The position numbers were made by a program, and so were the translations under genes. Shown here piece by piece: positions 11,971-22,729 of a stretch of 64,000 nt of DNA (position 1 is its first letter; every line of letters begins with the position of its first letter). The notes beneath the pieces were generated by a model. That model was not told the DNA's origin and did no database searches. It saw only the letters and a program-made list of their open reading frames with translations. Source of the stretch: Euonymus europaeus (Eukaryota; Streptophyta; Magnoliopsida; Celastrales; Celastraceae); assembly GCA_963580455.1 (NCBI GenBank), contig OY756961.1, positions 7,917,001 through 7,981,000 on the forward strand, given 5' to 3'.

Positions 11971-12648
11971 TTACTGCAGACTTGAGCCAATCAACCTGGT
12001 CAGTCCAAACGTAATAGCCATGGCGAGCCATCCACCAAGCAAAACCCGAGAGGCCGATCTAACCACTGGAGCCTTCCCCAATAAAGCCCCGAACCAACCA
12101 AATACAAGTAAAGCTAAGGTCACTGCTCCTCCCACCGCACAAAGTCTCACCTTATAAGCTCTTATGAAAGAAGCTGCCAGTAACGGCACCATGGCACCTA
12201 TCGAAAATGCCAGAGCTGAGGCCGCGGCCGCTTGTAATGGATTAGGCAAATTCTCCTTCTCTCCATCTCCATCTCCATCTTTTTTGCAAACAATATTATC
12301 TCCTCTTTCTTTGTCTCTCTTCATTTGAGCCAACTCTATGTCCAATTGTGAGTAAACAGACACAAACTCACCTATAGCCATGCTACAAGCGCCAGCAACT
12401 AAGCCTGCGAACCCGGTCAGTATCATGACCTTAATGTCTTGCTTCACGGCTCCAACACCCATCATTAGTGATGCCGTGGACACTAATCCATCGTTGGCTC
12501 CAAGAACTGCAGCGCGTAGCCATTGCGCTCGCTTGGAGTAGTCGAAGTATTCATCTTTGGCTTCGATTTCATCGCCGGATGGTTGTAGCTCGTTTATGTC
12601 AGGGAGAGCGATTTTGGTGTCATTGAGAGATGTTTGGTTGGCCGCCAT
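11971..12648 (-). CDS. Vacuolar iron transporter homolog (VIT/CCC1 family, nodulin-21-like)
   Basis: Intact single-exon gene of 225 codons. The family moves Fe(II) (and in some members Mn) from the cytosol into the vacuole. Visible parts: an acidic N-terminus (residues 1-42); TM1 (about 44-66) with the family signature LGANDGLVSTASLMMGVGA; TM2 (about 73-98) with GLVAGACSMAIGEFVSV; a short hydrophilic loop (about 103-135) rich in Lys/Asp/Gly; and three further membrane spans (about 138-160, 166-190, 198-220). The loop is short, lacking the long cytosolic metal-binding domain of true VIT1. With the length near 220 residues, this places it in the VIT-homolog (VTL) subgroup known from nodulin-21 and its Arabidopsis relatives. 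The start ATG has a good context (ccaATGGcg), and a TATA box lies 90 bases upstream. No frame damage is seen and neighbours are repeats, so the gene looks functional. Substrate specificity is inferred from the family. Confidence 0.92.
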   Translation of the reverse strand: MAANQTSLNDTKIALPDINELQPSGDEIEAKDEYFDYSKRAQWLRAAVLGANDGLVSTASLMMGVGAVKQDIKVMILTGFAGLVAGACSMAIGEFVSVYSQLDIELAQMKRDKERGDNIVCKKDGDGDGEKENLPNPLQAAAASALAFSIGAMVPLLAASFIRAYKVRLCAVGGAVTLALLVFGWFGALLGKAPVVRSASRVLLGGWLAMAITFGLTRLIGSSLQ

Positions 12649-12737
12649 TGGAAAAGAGATAATTGGAGAATAGTTTTTGAGATGAAGGAGAGATTATTAA
12701 TTGAGAATTGTGCAGGACACACGACTTGAGTATGGTA

Positions 12738-12744
12738 ATTTATA
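12738..12744 (-). promoter_or_regulatory. TATA box of the iron transporter gene
   Basis: The minus strand reads CTATAAATT about 90 bases before the ATG. That predicts a transcription start near 12710 and a pyrimidine-rich 5' UTR of about 60 bases. A second possible TATA (ATATAAAG) lies further upstream at about 12851-12861 and could serve a longer transcript. Confidence 0.5.
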
Positions 12745-12829
12745 GATGGAGAATTTGTTATGGTGGAGGCAATTAGGCAAAGGTGGGGTATGGTCACTAA
12801 TGAGAATTGGAAATGCACCAGATTATACT

Positions 12830-13270
12830 AAAAGAATCCAGTAATGGATTTGCTTTATATATTGCACAATTTCATGAAGAAACTATTCACAATTATTCAC
12901 TTCAATGGTGATCATATTAGTGTTGGCTTCTAACCCTAAATTGCAAAAAAATGACAAACCATGCAGATGGGAGAAGATCGAAGAAGCTAATAGCATAAAA
13001 AAGGTGGTGGGATTAGTAATTTTCTTTGGTTGATTGCTAGGAAGATTGTACGCAGTAGTCGAATTATACGTTATACCCCAAAAGAGAGAAACTTTAAGGT
13101 TGTTAGATCTAACTGATCGATGTGCTCATGAATATAGCATGACAAATGGATTTAGACCAAAGAAAAGGAACCAATACAACGGCCATGACCATGAAAACAA
13201 GGGAGGGTTTCATTGCCTTTCAGTTGCTTAGGTAATTTCTATTTTATTACTTTTTTCTTTTTGTTTCGCA
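12830..13270. other. Upstream flank of the iron transporter gene
   Basis: Likely promoter-proximal DNA of the minus-strand gene. A 65-codon plus-strand frame at 13034-13231 has no recognisable domain and I do not count it as a gene. Confidence 0.4.
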
Positions 13271-13441
13271 TAATTTCCTAGGCTATGGTAACCTTCACAT
13301 TATTAATTATTACTTCTATTGTCTAAGCATTCTAAAGAAGAATACTTGCTTGAGTGATAGTTCGATGGTGATTTTCATGAGATCCAATCGTATGAACTCG
13401 AAAGGTTGAGAGTTTGATTTTCATTGGAAGCAATATTATTT
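13271..13441 (+). repeat. SINE-like repeat, copy 1
   Basis: This segment aligns with 14050-14222 over about 170 bp. It holds a tRNA-like A-box resemblance (gatagttcgatggtgat) and a B-box resemblance (gagtttgatttt), as expected of a tRNA-derived SINE. The 3' tail is not defined. Confidence 0.5.
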
Positions 13442-14049
13442 TCGCCACACATGAGTTGTTATGCACTAGTAGTAAAATGAAAATTGTGATTTCATTTTTA
13501 TGGCCTAACTTTTCTGTCCGACCACCAAATGATTGCCGTTGGTCTCAAAAGAAGCACGACTGTTAGAGGAGTAAAGCACAATCTACGACGGCTAGAACGG
13601 AGGTCCACCGCAAAGCTCCGACAACACCCAAAAACGTCTTTTCCTCACGACGACTGTTTTTGAAGTTGGATTGAGGTGAGGTCGGTAGCGTTGGAATTGT
13701 CAGAATAAGATAAATCTAATGCTGCCAATTTTGTCTTGATTTGATACCAAAAACATCTGGATAGAGGAAAAAATCATTTTAGAACCAATCATTTTCGACA
13801 GCGGATTGAGGAGAGATCGCCACTGTTGGACTCATCTCGATGATATTATTCCAAAGGCGTTGTTCTTGCTTTGATCGGACATCAAGAAGGAGATATATGT
13901 TTGTCGATTCGTTTTGGCCTAATTGAATGGTAGGGGTACTTTTGAGATATTCATTATTTTGTACTTATTTGTATGTTTCAGAAGCGGCGAGTGGACCTAT
14001 TTCAAGGAAGACTTCTTAAGTTCTTCTACCCAATTTGCCCTTTTTATCA
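13442..14049. other. Spacer between the two SINE-like copies
   Basis: No gene is recognised. It contains CG-containing stretches (for example 13560-13720 and 13800-13870) that stand out slightly from the AT-rich surroundings, but no extended reading frame. Confidence 0.4.
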
Positions 14050-14222
14050 TAATTTCCTAGTTTATAGTGACCTTCACATTATTAATTATTACTTCTATTT
14101 TCTAAGCATTTTAAAGAAGAATAACTAGTTGAGTGATAGTTTAGTGATGATTTATGTGAGATTGAATCATATGGACTCGAAAGGTTGTGAGTTCGATTTT
14201 TACTAGGAACAATATCATTATG
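14050..14222 (+). repeat. SINE-like repeat, copy 2
   Basis: Direct repeat of 13271-13441. Shared blocks include accttcacattattaattat, tactgagtgatag-like A-box sequence and ggttgtgagttcgattttta, which is closer to the B-box consensus than copy 1. Confidence 0.5.
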
Positions 14223-17010
14223 GTCATTCAATTATCATGCCATCGAATGAGAAACTTTTATGCACATGAGCCTAATGATGATATTTTATTCTCATATCAA
14301 ATATCTAAAGGATAAACTTGTACAGCGTCGTGATCATGTTATAAAAAAAATGTAAAGCAGAACCACTACAACAATTATTGTTAGAAACTCCAAAAGATTA
14401 GTCAATAACTTTTTATATATTTATTATTGGTTCTTTGGTTCATCAACGACAAAAAACATAAAAAATTTGGTCAATAAAGTCAAATTTTGTGGGTCCTAAC
14501 ATTGGTTCTTTGGTAAAATGTTGATATGTTAAGCAAAACATCCAGGAGACAGATGTTACAACCCAATTAAGTTAAGGCTCGGATGATAATGAATTTAGGT
14601 TTGGTTTCAATGTAACGCGTAATAATAAGAGTAATAGTAATAACCATTATAGTTGAAGGAATCCTGCTTATATCAAGACAGACAATGCATGCAACGTCTT
14701 AATAATAACTTTTACCAATTGTTTGAATGTGACCAAAGATAAATAATTCTGCCTTCAGCTGCCATGTCTGTTGGATTAAAAAGAGAGAGTTCAACAAATT
14801 AAAGTTTCCTAAAATTTCAATGCTAGCCAGCTACATTATTTGATAGTTATTTGAAGAAATCATATCTATTTTTCTCTTTTTAGGTTTATGATTGAATGGT
14901 AAAATCATGTCGACCACCCTAATTAATTAAGCTAATCAAAGTTGAAAACACTTTATAAATGAGTTAATTAAGCTAATCAAAGTTGTACAAACTTTATGAA
15001 TGAGCATGGAAGACAAAATTAATGAATTAAATACATAATCATTTTCGACTTTTTTTATGACTGATAATGATATCATACAAGTTTGTTTTTGGCTATTTAT
15101 ATGGATTTAAAATCGAACCGTCAAGATATGTACTACGTACATAATTTTTTCACTTGACGACATGATAAATTGAGTCAGAGCTTAACACGTGATTATAAAA
15201 ATATTGCTTCCAATTAAAATCAAGAATATCTCTAATATCTCTTCTTTTTAGTCCACCTAGAATATATCTTGATCCTTTATATGTATATATCCCACTAATG
15301 ATCGATGGATGCCTTTGGAAATGGATTGCCGATTTGGAGAGCAACAAAAAGCAAGAGTGGAAGATAATGTTAAGTAAGTGGGAGGAGTGTGGTTTCCACA
15401 CGAATGCCTCCAACTACACTTATTTTAACATTTCCACTCACACACGTATCCACTTTTCTTTCTTTTTCTTTGTTCATTAATGAGGTAATTTCGTAATAAT
15501 TTGACTTCACACCTATGAGCCTTTTAGTACTAATTAATAATTAATTACACATTCTCGGATTTTTCCATTGAATGTGTCCTTAATATAACCTCATGAGGTG
15601 GCAAGACACTTAGGCCCCCTTCATGTTTGCATAGGCCCGAGAATTATTAAGGAAATTAGTTAATTGTACAACAACATGGGCTTTCCTACAGGTATATGTC
15701 CTAAACCAAACGAATATTCCTTAATTACTTGAAGAAGAGTCTACGATAACAAGCATTGTAAGTTCAAGTACCTTTGATAACGTATAATTGCATGTAGTTT
15801 TGTTGGGAATACTAATGGAGTGATGTGTGTGTCATAAATCTAGGTCAAGTCAGTTTGGGTAAGAAATTGAAGCATATATATATATATATATATGGTGACA
15901 AATTGTGGAAATGTGGTGCATGAGACCAACCAAACAACAAGGTCTTTTCTTGTCTTCCATAGCACAAAAGAAGGCATGTATATATTCTGTCACTAGAGCC
16001 ATATCAGTTAATAATGCTGCTTGTGCCAAATTTTATTAGGACTTGATTGATCTTTGCTTTTATTGATCGGATTGGGGGCAGGACCACTGAGTACTTAGCA
16101 CTGGTGTTACAATCGATCGATGCAACAAAATGTGTAGTATTTAATATGACAAATTCAACGGTATATATATATTTTTTGAACAAAAATAAAATTTATCACG
16201 ATAAAAAATCGAATGTTAATTTGAGTTTATGTCTAAAAGTCCTACAACTGTCATGTATTTTTCATATTAAATTTGATTTTTATTTCAAAAAAAAAATACT
16301 ATTAAATTTTTCATGCTAAATACTACACATTTATGATTTTCTTAACAAATTTTAGTGCACCAGATGGTGTGCACTAGTTGAAGGACCACTTCTAAGTAGA
16401 CTGATCCTCCCGGATTCCTTTATAATCACCTTTTTTATGTGTCCACTACGACCATAGAAGTTTGTTAGTGAGCTAGATTCTTGAGCATTATTGTAAAGAT
16501 AATTTTAGCGAGAGGGATAATCCAACTTAACTATGAGAGATTTAGACGGGGCCAAAAGCCCATAATCTTAGGGGGTCGGACAATTGTTTATTTGTTCAAT
16601 TTTTTCAATATTTATTTTCACAAAAAACCTGCTAATAAGTTTCCAAAAACAAAAATGTCATGTATCGCAACAAAAAAATCTCAAAAGAGATATTGCTCAT
16701 AAATTTAAATTTTAGATCCTGAAGTTGTCTCCAAATCTTGTAGTGTATGTTTTGTCACATAAAATTACAGAGACTTTGATATATTTTGTGCTGAAATGAC
16801 TAACACTAACAAAAACTAATCAGTTAATAGTTAATAGTTGCGAATGCTGGCACGTATATCCAGAATAATGACTACACAACCTACCAAGTTTGATTGAAAG
16901 CAAGCTAGTTAGCTAGTGGTGACAATCTATATGTGAATTATAGGATTCAGTGAAGTCTAAACCAAGCCAAATATATTGTCTCTACCCCCTTTTATTTCCT
17001 ATAATCGTCC
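14223..17010. other. AT-rich intergenic DNA, nothing coding recognised
   Basis: Short open frames only. Features seen: an AT dinucleotide tract at about 15873-15892, a short inverted repeat agtgcacc/ggtgtgcact near 16352-16374, and an isolated cactacaacaa at 14364 without a partner end. Confidence 0.5.
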
Positions 17011-17720
17011 TATGTGTTTTGGTAGGTCTTAAGGTAGAGTTGATCGTGATCGGCTACGCCGAGTTTTGTCATTGCACTACATTTAAGAACATTTTTATAC
17101 CCACTTTCTTGGTATAATCAAGTTTCTCCTGCGTATTTAGTTCCTTTAAAGGGCTTGAAGTTATATCTTTTCCAATTAGAGCCCGACACGATGCTTCAGT
17201 TTGTTTGTTTTTGTACTGAATCCTGAACTCATCCTCATACAAGGAAACAAAAATAAATAAAGACAGAAAAAAGGACAGCCCTATATGTCTCAAACTGTGA
17301 TTCGGAGTATATATCTGAACCTCCTACATATTTCCAACTGGACGTGGGCGATTATGCAAAGCTACATAAGTGTGTTCAGGACAGCTATCAACTGAAAAAT
17401 AATCAAATAGCTGCTGCGCAAGATGACAAGATGAAGAATGGCTAATTCTATTACCTGAGAGAAAAACTGATGCCAACCAAAGAAGACAATTCACACAAAG
17501 ATAAGAAGGCAAGATCTCGAACACGTAACCGTTACTAGTAGAAATAGGGTAAAGTTCGTTCTCTACGAGCGAGATGAGCATAAGTTCTTTTTACAAATCA
17601 CCAAAAAGTCCCTTACATCTAGACCAACCAAGCACATAAATCCAGAACAACAAAGAAAATAAAAACAACAAAAACAAAAGGCTATGGCCCAACAGACTAA
17701 CAACCAAAAGCTCACAGCCA
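17011..17720 (-). other. 3' flank or LTR remnant of the adjacent gypsy element
   Basis: Lies downstream (minus strand) of the integrase end. An 85-codon minus-strand frame (17324-17581) has no recognised domain. Position suggests untranslated element sequence or an LTR piece, but no LTR partner is visible at the other end. Confidence 0.3.
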
Positions 17721-17899
17721 ATCAAATATCTTGAATAAATCGAGCTGGCTTCTTACAACTATGAGTACTACTCCTTTGTTGCTTCTCCAGCTGCTCTTCA
17801 TACTCAAAGGCAGTTTGTTGCGCTACATCAGTCTGCCCAGGTGGAGGACAGTTCAACCTCGAACCCAAATCATCGCCAGGGATCATATTTTCCCCATGA

Positions 17900-19291
17900 T
17901 AAGGAAGGATGTAATCTATAGGCATTGGGATGAATTTTAGCCACAACTTCAACTGGCCCAATAGTCTTTGCCTTTAACTTATTGTATTCACCTAGAGGGA
18001 TACGTTCCTTTGTCAACACTGCCCAAACAAATTCGCCCACATGAAATTCAACAGGTCTCCATCACTTGTCAATAAAGGATTTGTACCGGGCATTAGATAT
18101 CTCCAGCTATTGCTGGGTGTGCAAGTGAACATGTTGAAGGTCTTCAATTAATGCAGCAGCGTCTTTACTTGGACGTGTTAAATCAGGAGTAGGAGCTAGA
18201 TCCAACACAGACCTTGGGTTGTTGCCAAAAACTATCTGAAAAGGACTAAGGCAAGTACTTCGATTAACAGTCCGATTATAAGCAAATTCAGCTCTAGGCA
18301 ACTTTGCATCCCACGAAGTCAGGTCTCCTTCCACCACACTCCTTAAAATATTACCCAATAACTGATTGATGACCTCTGTTTGGCCATATAACTGAAGATG
18401 GTAGGCATTGCTAAAGTTCAATCGTGTACCTGCAAGCCGCCACAAACATTTCCAAAAATGGCTCAAGAAACGGGAGTCATAGTCAGACACGATGAAACAA
18501 GGCAAACCATGTAATTTGTAAATCTCCTAGAAAAATAATTTGGCAACTCTCCTGGCATCAACTGTTTTTGTGCAAGGAATGAATAGAGCCATCTTAGAAA
18601 ATCGATCAACAACAATATAAATTGAGTCAGCCCCATGTGCCGTTCTAGGGAGACCTAGCACAAAATCCATACTCAAATCAGCCCAAGGTTTAGCAGGGAT
18701 GGGAAGTGGAGAATAAAGTCCAGCATTAGTAGATTTCCCTTTTGCCAAATGACATAATCGACACCTATCAACAAAGCAATAAATTTCCTTGCGCATAGAG
18801 GGCCAATAATAGTTGCCAGCAACTAACATCAAAGATTTATCTCGTCCTACTTGACCTTCCTCATGAAGTTCTTTGATGATTTTCAACCGCAAGCTACATT
18901 CTGGAATACACAACTTTGGCCCTTTAAATAGGAAGCCATCAATCACTGAGAAGTCAGATAATTCTTTTGCCAAAGTTCTCTCCATAATTGAACAAAAATA
19001 AGGATCAGATGAATAGAGTGGAATAATTGATTCAAACCCAATCACCTTATTTTGCATAGTAATAAGTAAAGTCGCCCGTCTACTCAAAGCATCCGCCACG
19101 TGATTATGAACTCCCGACATATGCATAATGACAAAATTGAACTCCTGAATATAGGACAACCATTGAGCATGTCGAAATGATAAATTTTTTTGGCTACCCA
19201 AATGTTTTAATGCCATATGCTCTAACCAGAAAATAAACTCGACTACGAAGAAGGTAGTTTCGCCAATGTCTGAGAGCTTGAACAACAACAA
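17900..19291 (-). pseudogene. gypsy integrase, broken
   Basis: The frame 19291-18527 contains the zinc-binding segment ending CRLCHLAKG, with the His part degraded (HEEGQVGRDK lacks the usual GH). It then has the core with MDFVLGLP and VDRFSKMALFIP. After a stop, 18505-18107 carries IVSDYDSRF and GQTEVINQLLGN, so D, D and E of the DDE triad are all traceable. The C-terminal end (about 18070-17900) has a GEFVWAVLTKE-like block and 'EYNKLKAKTIGPVE', typical of this element group. One stop and at least one frameshift inactivate it. Confidence 0.85.
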
Positions 19292-19535
19292 ACAACTCTA
19301 CATCATAGGTACTATAGCGCCCCTTGACCTCAGTTAACTTCTCACTATAAAATACCACCGGCTTCCCCTCTTGACTCAAAACAGCCCCAATACCACCTTT
19401 AGAAGAATCGCAATGAACTTCAAAGAGTCGAGAAAAATTGGGAAGGGCAAGTAAAGAAGCTAAAGTCAACTTAGACTTGACATCCAAAAATGATGCTTCA
19501 GCTTCATCAGTCCAATGAAACTGAGTGCCCCGCAT
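19194..19535 (-). pseudogene. gypsy RNase H
   Basis: Shows FHWTDEAEASF, then 'CDSSKGGIGAVLSQ' and 'YDVELFVVVQALRHWRNYLL', the plant gypsy RNase H layout. It would degrade the RNA of the RNA-DNA hybrid. The first catalytic Asp (CDSS), the Glu (VELF) and a later Asp segment (ARAYGIK region, damaged) can be located. The frame is open for 113 codons and then shifts into the integrase frame. Confidence 0.8.
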
Positions 19536-19543
19536 ACAATCAA

Positions 19544-20568
19544 TTATACTGTCAAGCTACTAAAATGTGAAATAAATCTTCGATAAAATGAGGTGAGCCC
19601 ATGGAATCTTCGCACCTCAGTAGTTGTAGTTGGCCGCGGCCAATCTCGGATTGCATCCACTTTCTTCTCATCCACTCGAATACCATCCTTGCTGACATTA
19701 TATCCCCAAAAAAGGACTGACTCCGTTGCAAACTCACACTTGTGCACTGAGGGATAAAAACATTCATGAGCCAACACCTCAAATATTTGATTCAAATGCT
19801 GCAAGTGTTCAGACATTTTCTTGCTATAGACTATGATATCATCAAAATATACCACTATGCTATGCCTAATAACGGCCACAGGACTTGGTTCATAACATGC
19901 ATGAAAGTACTTGGCACATTCGAAAGACCGAATGGTAGCACCATCCATTCAAAGAGTCCTTCGCGTGTTTTAAAGGCTGTCTTCCACTCATCCCCGGGCT
20001 TGATTCAGATTTGATGGTATCCACTTTTCAAATCCATCTTACTAAATACTTGAGAACCATGTCATTAATCTAACAAGTCATCAAGACGCAGTATGAGAAA
20101 TTGATATTTAACAGTACTTTTATTGATGGCATGGCTATCCACACACATCCACCAAGTACCATCCTTCTTTGGAGTCAAGAGAGCAGGAACAACACAAGGG
20201 CTAAGGCTGGGCCTAACTAACCCCTTTTGTAATAAATCTTCCACTTGACGTCGTAACTCCTCATATTCCTTGGGGCTCATCTGGTAATGAGGGCGATTGG
20301 GGAGAACCGCCCCTGGGACTAAATCAATTTGATGCTGCACATTGCACAACAGTGGAAGACCTTCAGGAAATTTAGTTGGACATATTTGAGGAAATTTTTG
20401 TAAGAGTTGCTGCACTTCTTGAAAAGGCATTGCCACCTCATTCTCATCACAACCCTTCATATAAAGCATGTATATACATTGAGATTCAGTAGCAGCTTGT
20501 AAGAAGGTGTTTTGCTTCACAATAAAATTATTAACACCTTTCTTTGTGGCACAATTTTTCTTATGCAT
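19544..20568 (-). pseudogene. gypsy reverse transcriptase, frameshifted
   Basis: The first part (20568-20065) has the N-terminal block with 'LVRPSLSPCVVPALLTPKKDG' in two pieces and the fingers region. The second part (19948-19544) has the catalytic YFDDIIVYS (YxDD box) and the thumb with 'KCEFA' and 'FWGYNVSKDGI'. They lie in different frames, and the stretch between (19948-20065) carries the palm segment with further breaks. It would copy element RNA into DNA; this copy is dead. Confidence 0.85.
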
Positions 20569-20589
20569 GAGAGTGATTCGTATACCTTC

Positions 20590-20885
20590 CCATAAAAGCT
20601 ATAGGTGTTACGCCTTCCTCCATGTGTGACATCCCTATCGAATTGCCAAGCCCGACCCAATAAAAGGTGAGCCGCATCCATATCTACCACAACGCATAAC
20701 ACCCTATCTGAGTACTTACTACCAATTGAAAATGGAACCCAACACTGCTTAGCAACTTTAACATCAGTGCCTTTTTTGAACCAGGTTAAACAATAGGGAT
20801 GAGGATGTGGTGTGTTGTCAAGGTTAAACTTGCTAATCAACTCCGTAGAGACGAAATTCTCACAACTTCCCAAATCCATGATCAA
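20590..20885 (-). pseudogene. gypsy aspartic protease region
   Basis: The frame opens with IMDLGSCENFVS and continues to a LLGRAWQFDRDVTHGGRRNT block. This is the retropepsin-like domain of plant gypsy polyproteins, in which the catalytic Asp sits in a D-(S/T/G)-G triplet. Here the triplet reads DLG, an altered middle residue that would probably impair activity. The domain merges in the next frame with the reverse transcriptase region. Confidence 0.75.
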
Positions 20886-21109
20886 AGTACAAATCCTCCC
20901 TGAAATAGTGCATGAAGTTTGAAAAAGACTATGTCGAAGCCACTCGTCATCCGCTTCAACCCGAGGGATAAAAACAAATGCCTGGTAACTAAAGTTGTCC
21001 CAATGTCCCCTTCAACAAATTCTTTTGGAGTTGTTTCATCATCAAAGTTGGGATCTCCCTCGTTATCCACATAATTTTCTGGTACTTTATCTGACTCCAT
21101 GAATAGACC

Positions 21110-21695
21110 TTTGGACTTACTGACATTTTTTTCTACACTCGGCCGAGCGATGCCCAAGCTCCCCACACCGGAAGCATGTAATTTTAGAAATATTAGAAGA
21201 ATTTCGACCACCAGGTTGGGCTTGCACTTTCATGGTGGGCTGAACGTTTGATGGGGGTAAGGTGGGTTTGGCGTTGCCAGCCGCCCGATCTACTACTAAT
21301 GGTGATGTTCCCATCTTCTTTCCCCTCCGTTCGATGGCGACAGCCTTGCCATGAGCCTCAACAACCGAAAATATATCAAATAACATGAGCTTATTTTGAA
21401 AATGATTGTCTAAACCCCCAATATAACGAAAGACCAACTGGTCCTTTGTTTTTGCTATATTTGCTAGATCTACCAATTGATAAAAATCATTATTATAGTC
21501 GTCAACTAGCCTGCCATTCTGTCTCATTTTCTGTAAACGCTAGTATAGCAATCTTGACTAATTATAAGGTAAAAAATAAGTGCTTAAATGTTTCTTGAGT
21601 TCCTCCCAAGACTTCAATTTACCTTTCCCCTTTCTCACTCTACTAGATTTTTGCTGCTACTACCAAGCTGCAACCCTCCCTTTGAACCATTTAAT
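21110..21695 (-). pseudogene. gag: gypsy gag with CCHC zinc knuckle
   Basis: The readable core starts in WFKGRVAAW, continues through a 'SWEELKKHLSTYFLP' block and a 'MRQNGRLVDDYNNDFYQL' block (21527 downward), and ends in the nucleocapsid knuckle CFRCGELGHRSAEC, a perfect CX2CX4HX4C near 21125-21170. This is the plant retrotransposon-gag domain followed by an RNA-binding zinc knuckle. Stops occur in the first part (about 21550-21650), so the protein cannot be made whole. The following segment (20882-21211) is the acidic spacer that links gag to protease. Confidence 0.85.
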
Positions 21696-22479
21696 CTTAC
21701 ATTAAATTTTTATTGAAATATTTTATTAAAAAAAACTATCATAAGTTGATAACATTTTCTAAATAGATTCATTTATTTCAAAATAACCATATCTTACGGA
21801 GAGCGAGTTTTTATTAAGATGATCAACCAATTAATTCGATAACTATTTTAAACAGGAGTTGTGGTGTGCCTAATACATTCTCCACACTCAAACGACTCAT
21901 GCACCCTCATTTCTGGTTTGCAAGTATTTTTAGTGTCCAATTGCACTTTAATTCAATTGGTGGCGACTCTATTTTTCATGCCGATTGATACAATCAAGAT
22001 ATAACATAAGACAAGAAATTTACTTTACATTGGTTGTCAAATCTAGATCCGATGGTACTTTTATGTACATGCAAGCAACATACAAGATTACCCTATTTAT
22101 TTCAAGAGATAAAACCTTTGAGTTCATAGCGGCTTTCACAGTCAACCTTAGGTAGCTCTCTTTATTTCAAGAGATATACACACACACATATATATATTAA
22201 TACCTTTGACGTAGCATTTTCCATTTGTATTGCTTGCATTAAGTTTCTCAAAAAACTGTTCAATATACCTATTAAGACAACTCTCAAGCACTATGTCAAT
22301 TTGACTTCATAAGAAGAGATTTGTGAAAAATAATATATGACTAATAATATGATATTTTCAATTTTACAAATGGATTAGCCATTTAATAATAAACACATTC
22401 AGAGATAACATCAAACAATCAATGTTTCAATTATAAATCAAGAATTAAATCACATATCGCACACACATATTGTAATCAT
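21696..22479 (-). other. AT-rich stretch, probably 3' LTR remains of the copia element
   Basis: It follows directly after the copia RNase H tail on the minus strand, where the 3' LTR should lie. It is very AT-rich, with no coding sequence and no clear LTR ends. A short AC/AT run lies at about 22180-22200. Confidence 0.3.
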
Positions 22480-22700
22480 CTCTAGTGTTTTTCTTAAGAA
22501 CAAAAACCTTTGTCTGTCTAAGGATTTTGTAAAAATGTCAGCCAATTGATTTTCAGTAGCAATATATTCAAGAGACGCATATTTATTTTCAACAAATTCA
22601 TGGATGAAATGATGACAAATGAATCTTTATATGCTTGATCCTAGAATTTGAAATATAATCGCACTCATATTATAAAATATAAACAAGATCATACTTTCCT
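22480..22700 (-). pseudogene. C-terminal tail of copia RNase H
   Basis: The minus-strand translation has 'HHFIHEFVENKYASLEYI', 'TENQLADIFTKSLDRQRF' and 'FLRKTLEM'. ENQLADIFTK is a hallmark of the last segment of copia RNase H. Everything upstream of it in pol is gone. Confidence 0.85.
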
Positions 22701-22729
22701 ATTCAATCCATATTTCTGGAGCATTCGTT

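Larger units (their letters stand above)
17722..21695 (-). mobile_element. Degenerate Ty3/gypsy retrotransposon, 5'-truncated in gag
   Basis: Minus-strand order is gag (21695-21110), protease (about 20885-20590), reverse transcriptase (about 20400-19600), RNase H (19535-19200) and integrase (about 19050-17900). That is the gypsy order, with integrase last. All parts are broken by stops or frame changes. At the high-coordinate end recognisable gag stops at about 21695, with no primer site or LTR, so the element lost its 5' end. It is probably a chromovirus relative, but no clear chromodomain survives. Confidence 0.85.

Noticed and set aside
14364..14380. cactacaacaatt, like a CACTA transposon end
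   Set aside because: No matching inverted end or 3-bp duplication was found at a sensible distance.
20589..20602. Intact gypsy polyprotein with programmed frameshifts
   Set aside because: The breaks fall at irregular places and are mixed with in-frame stops; this is decay and not programmed shifting.
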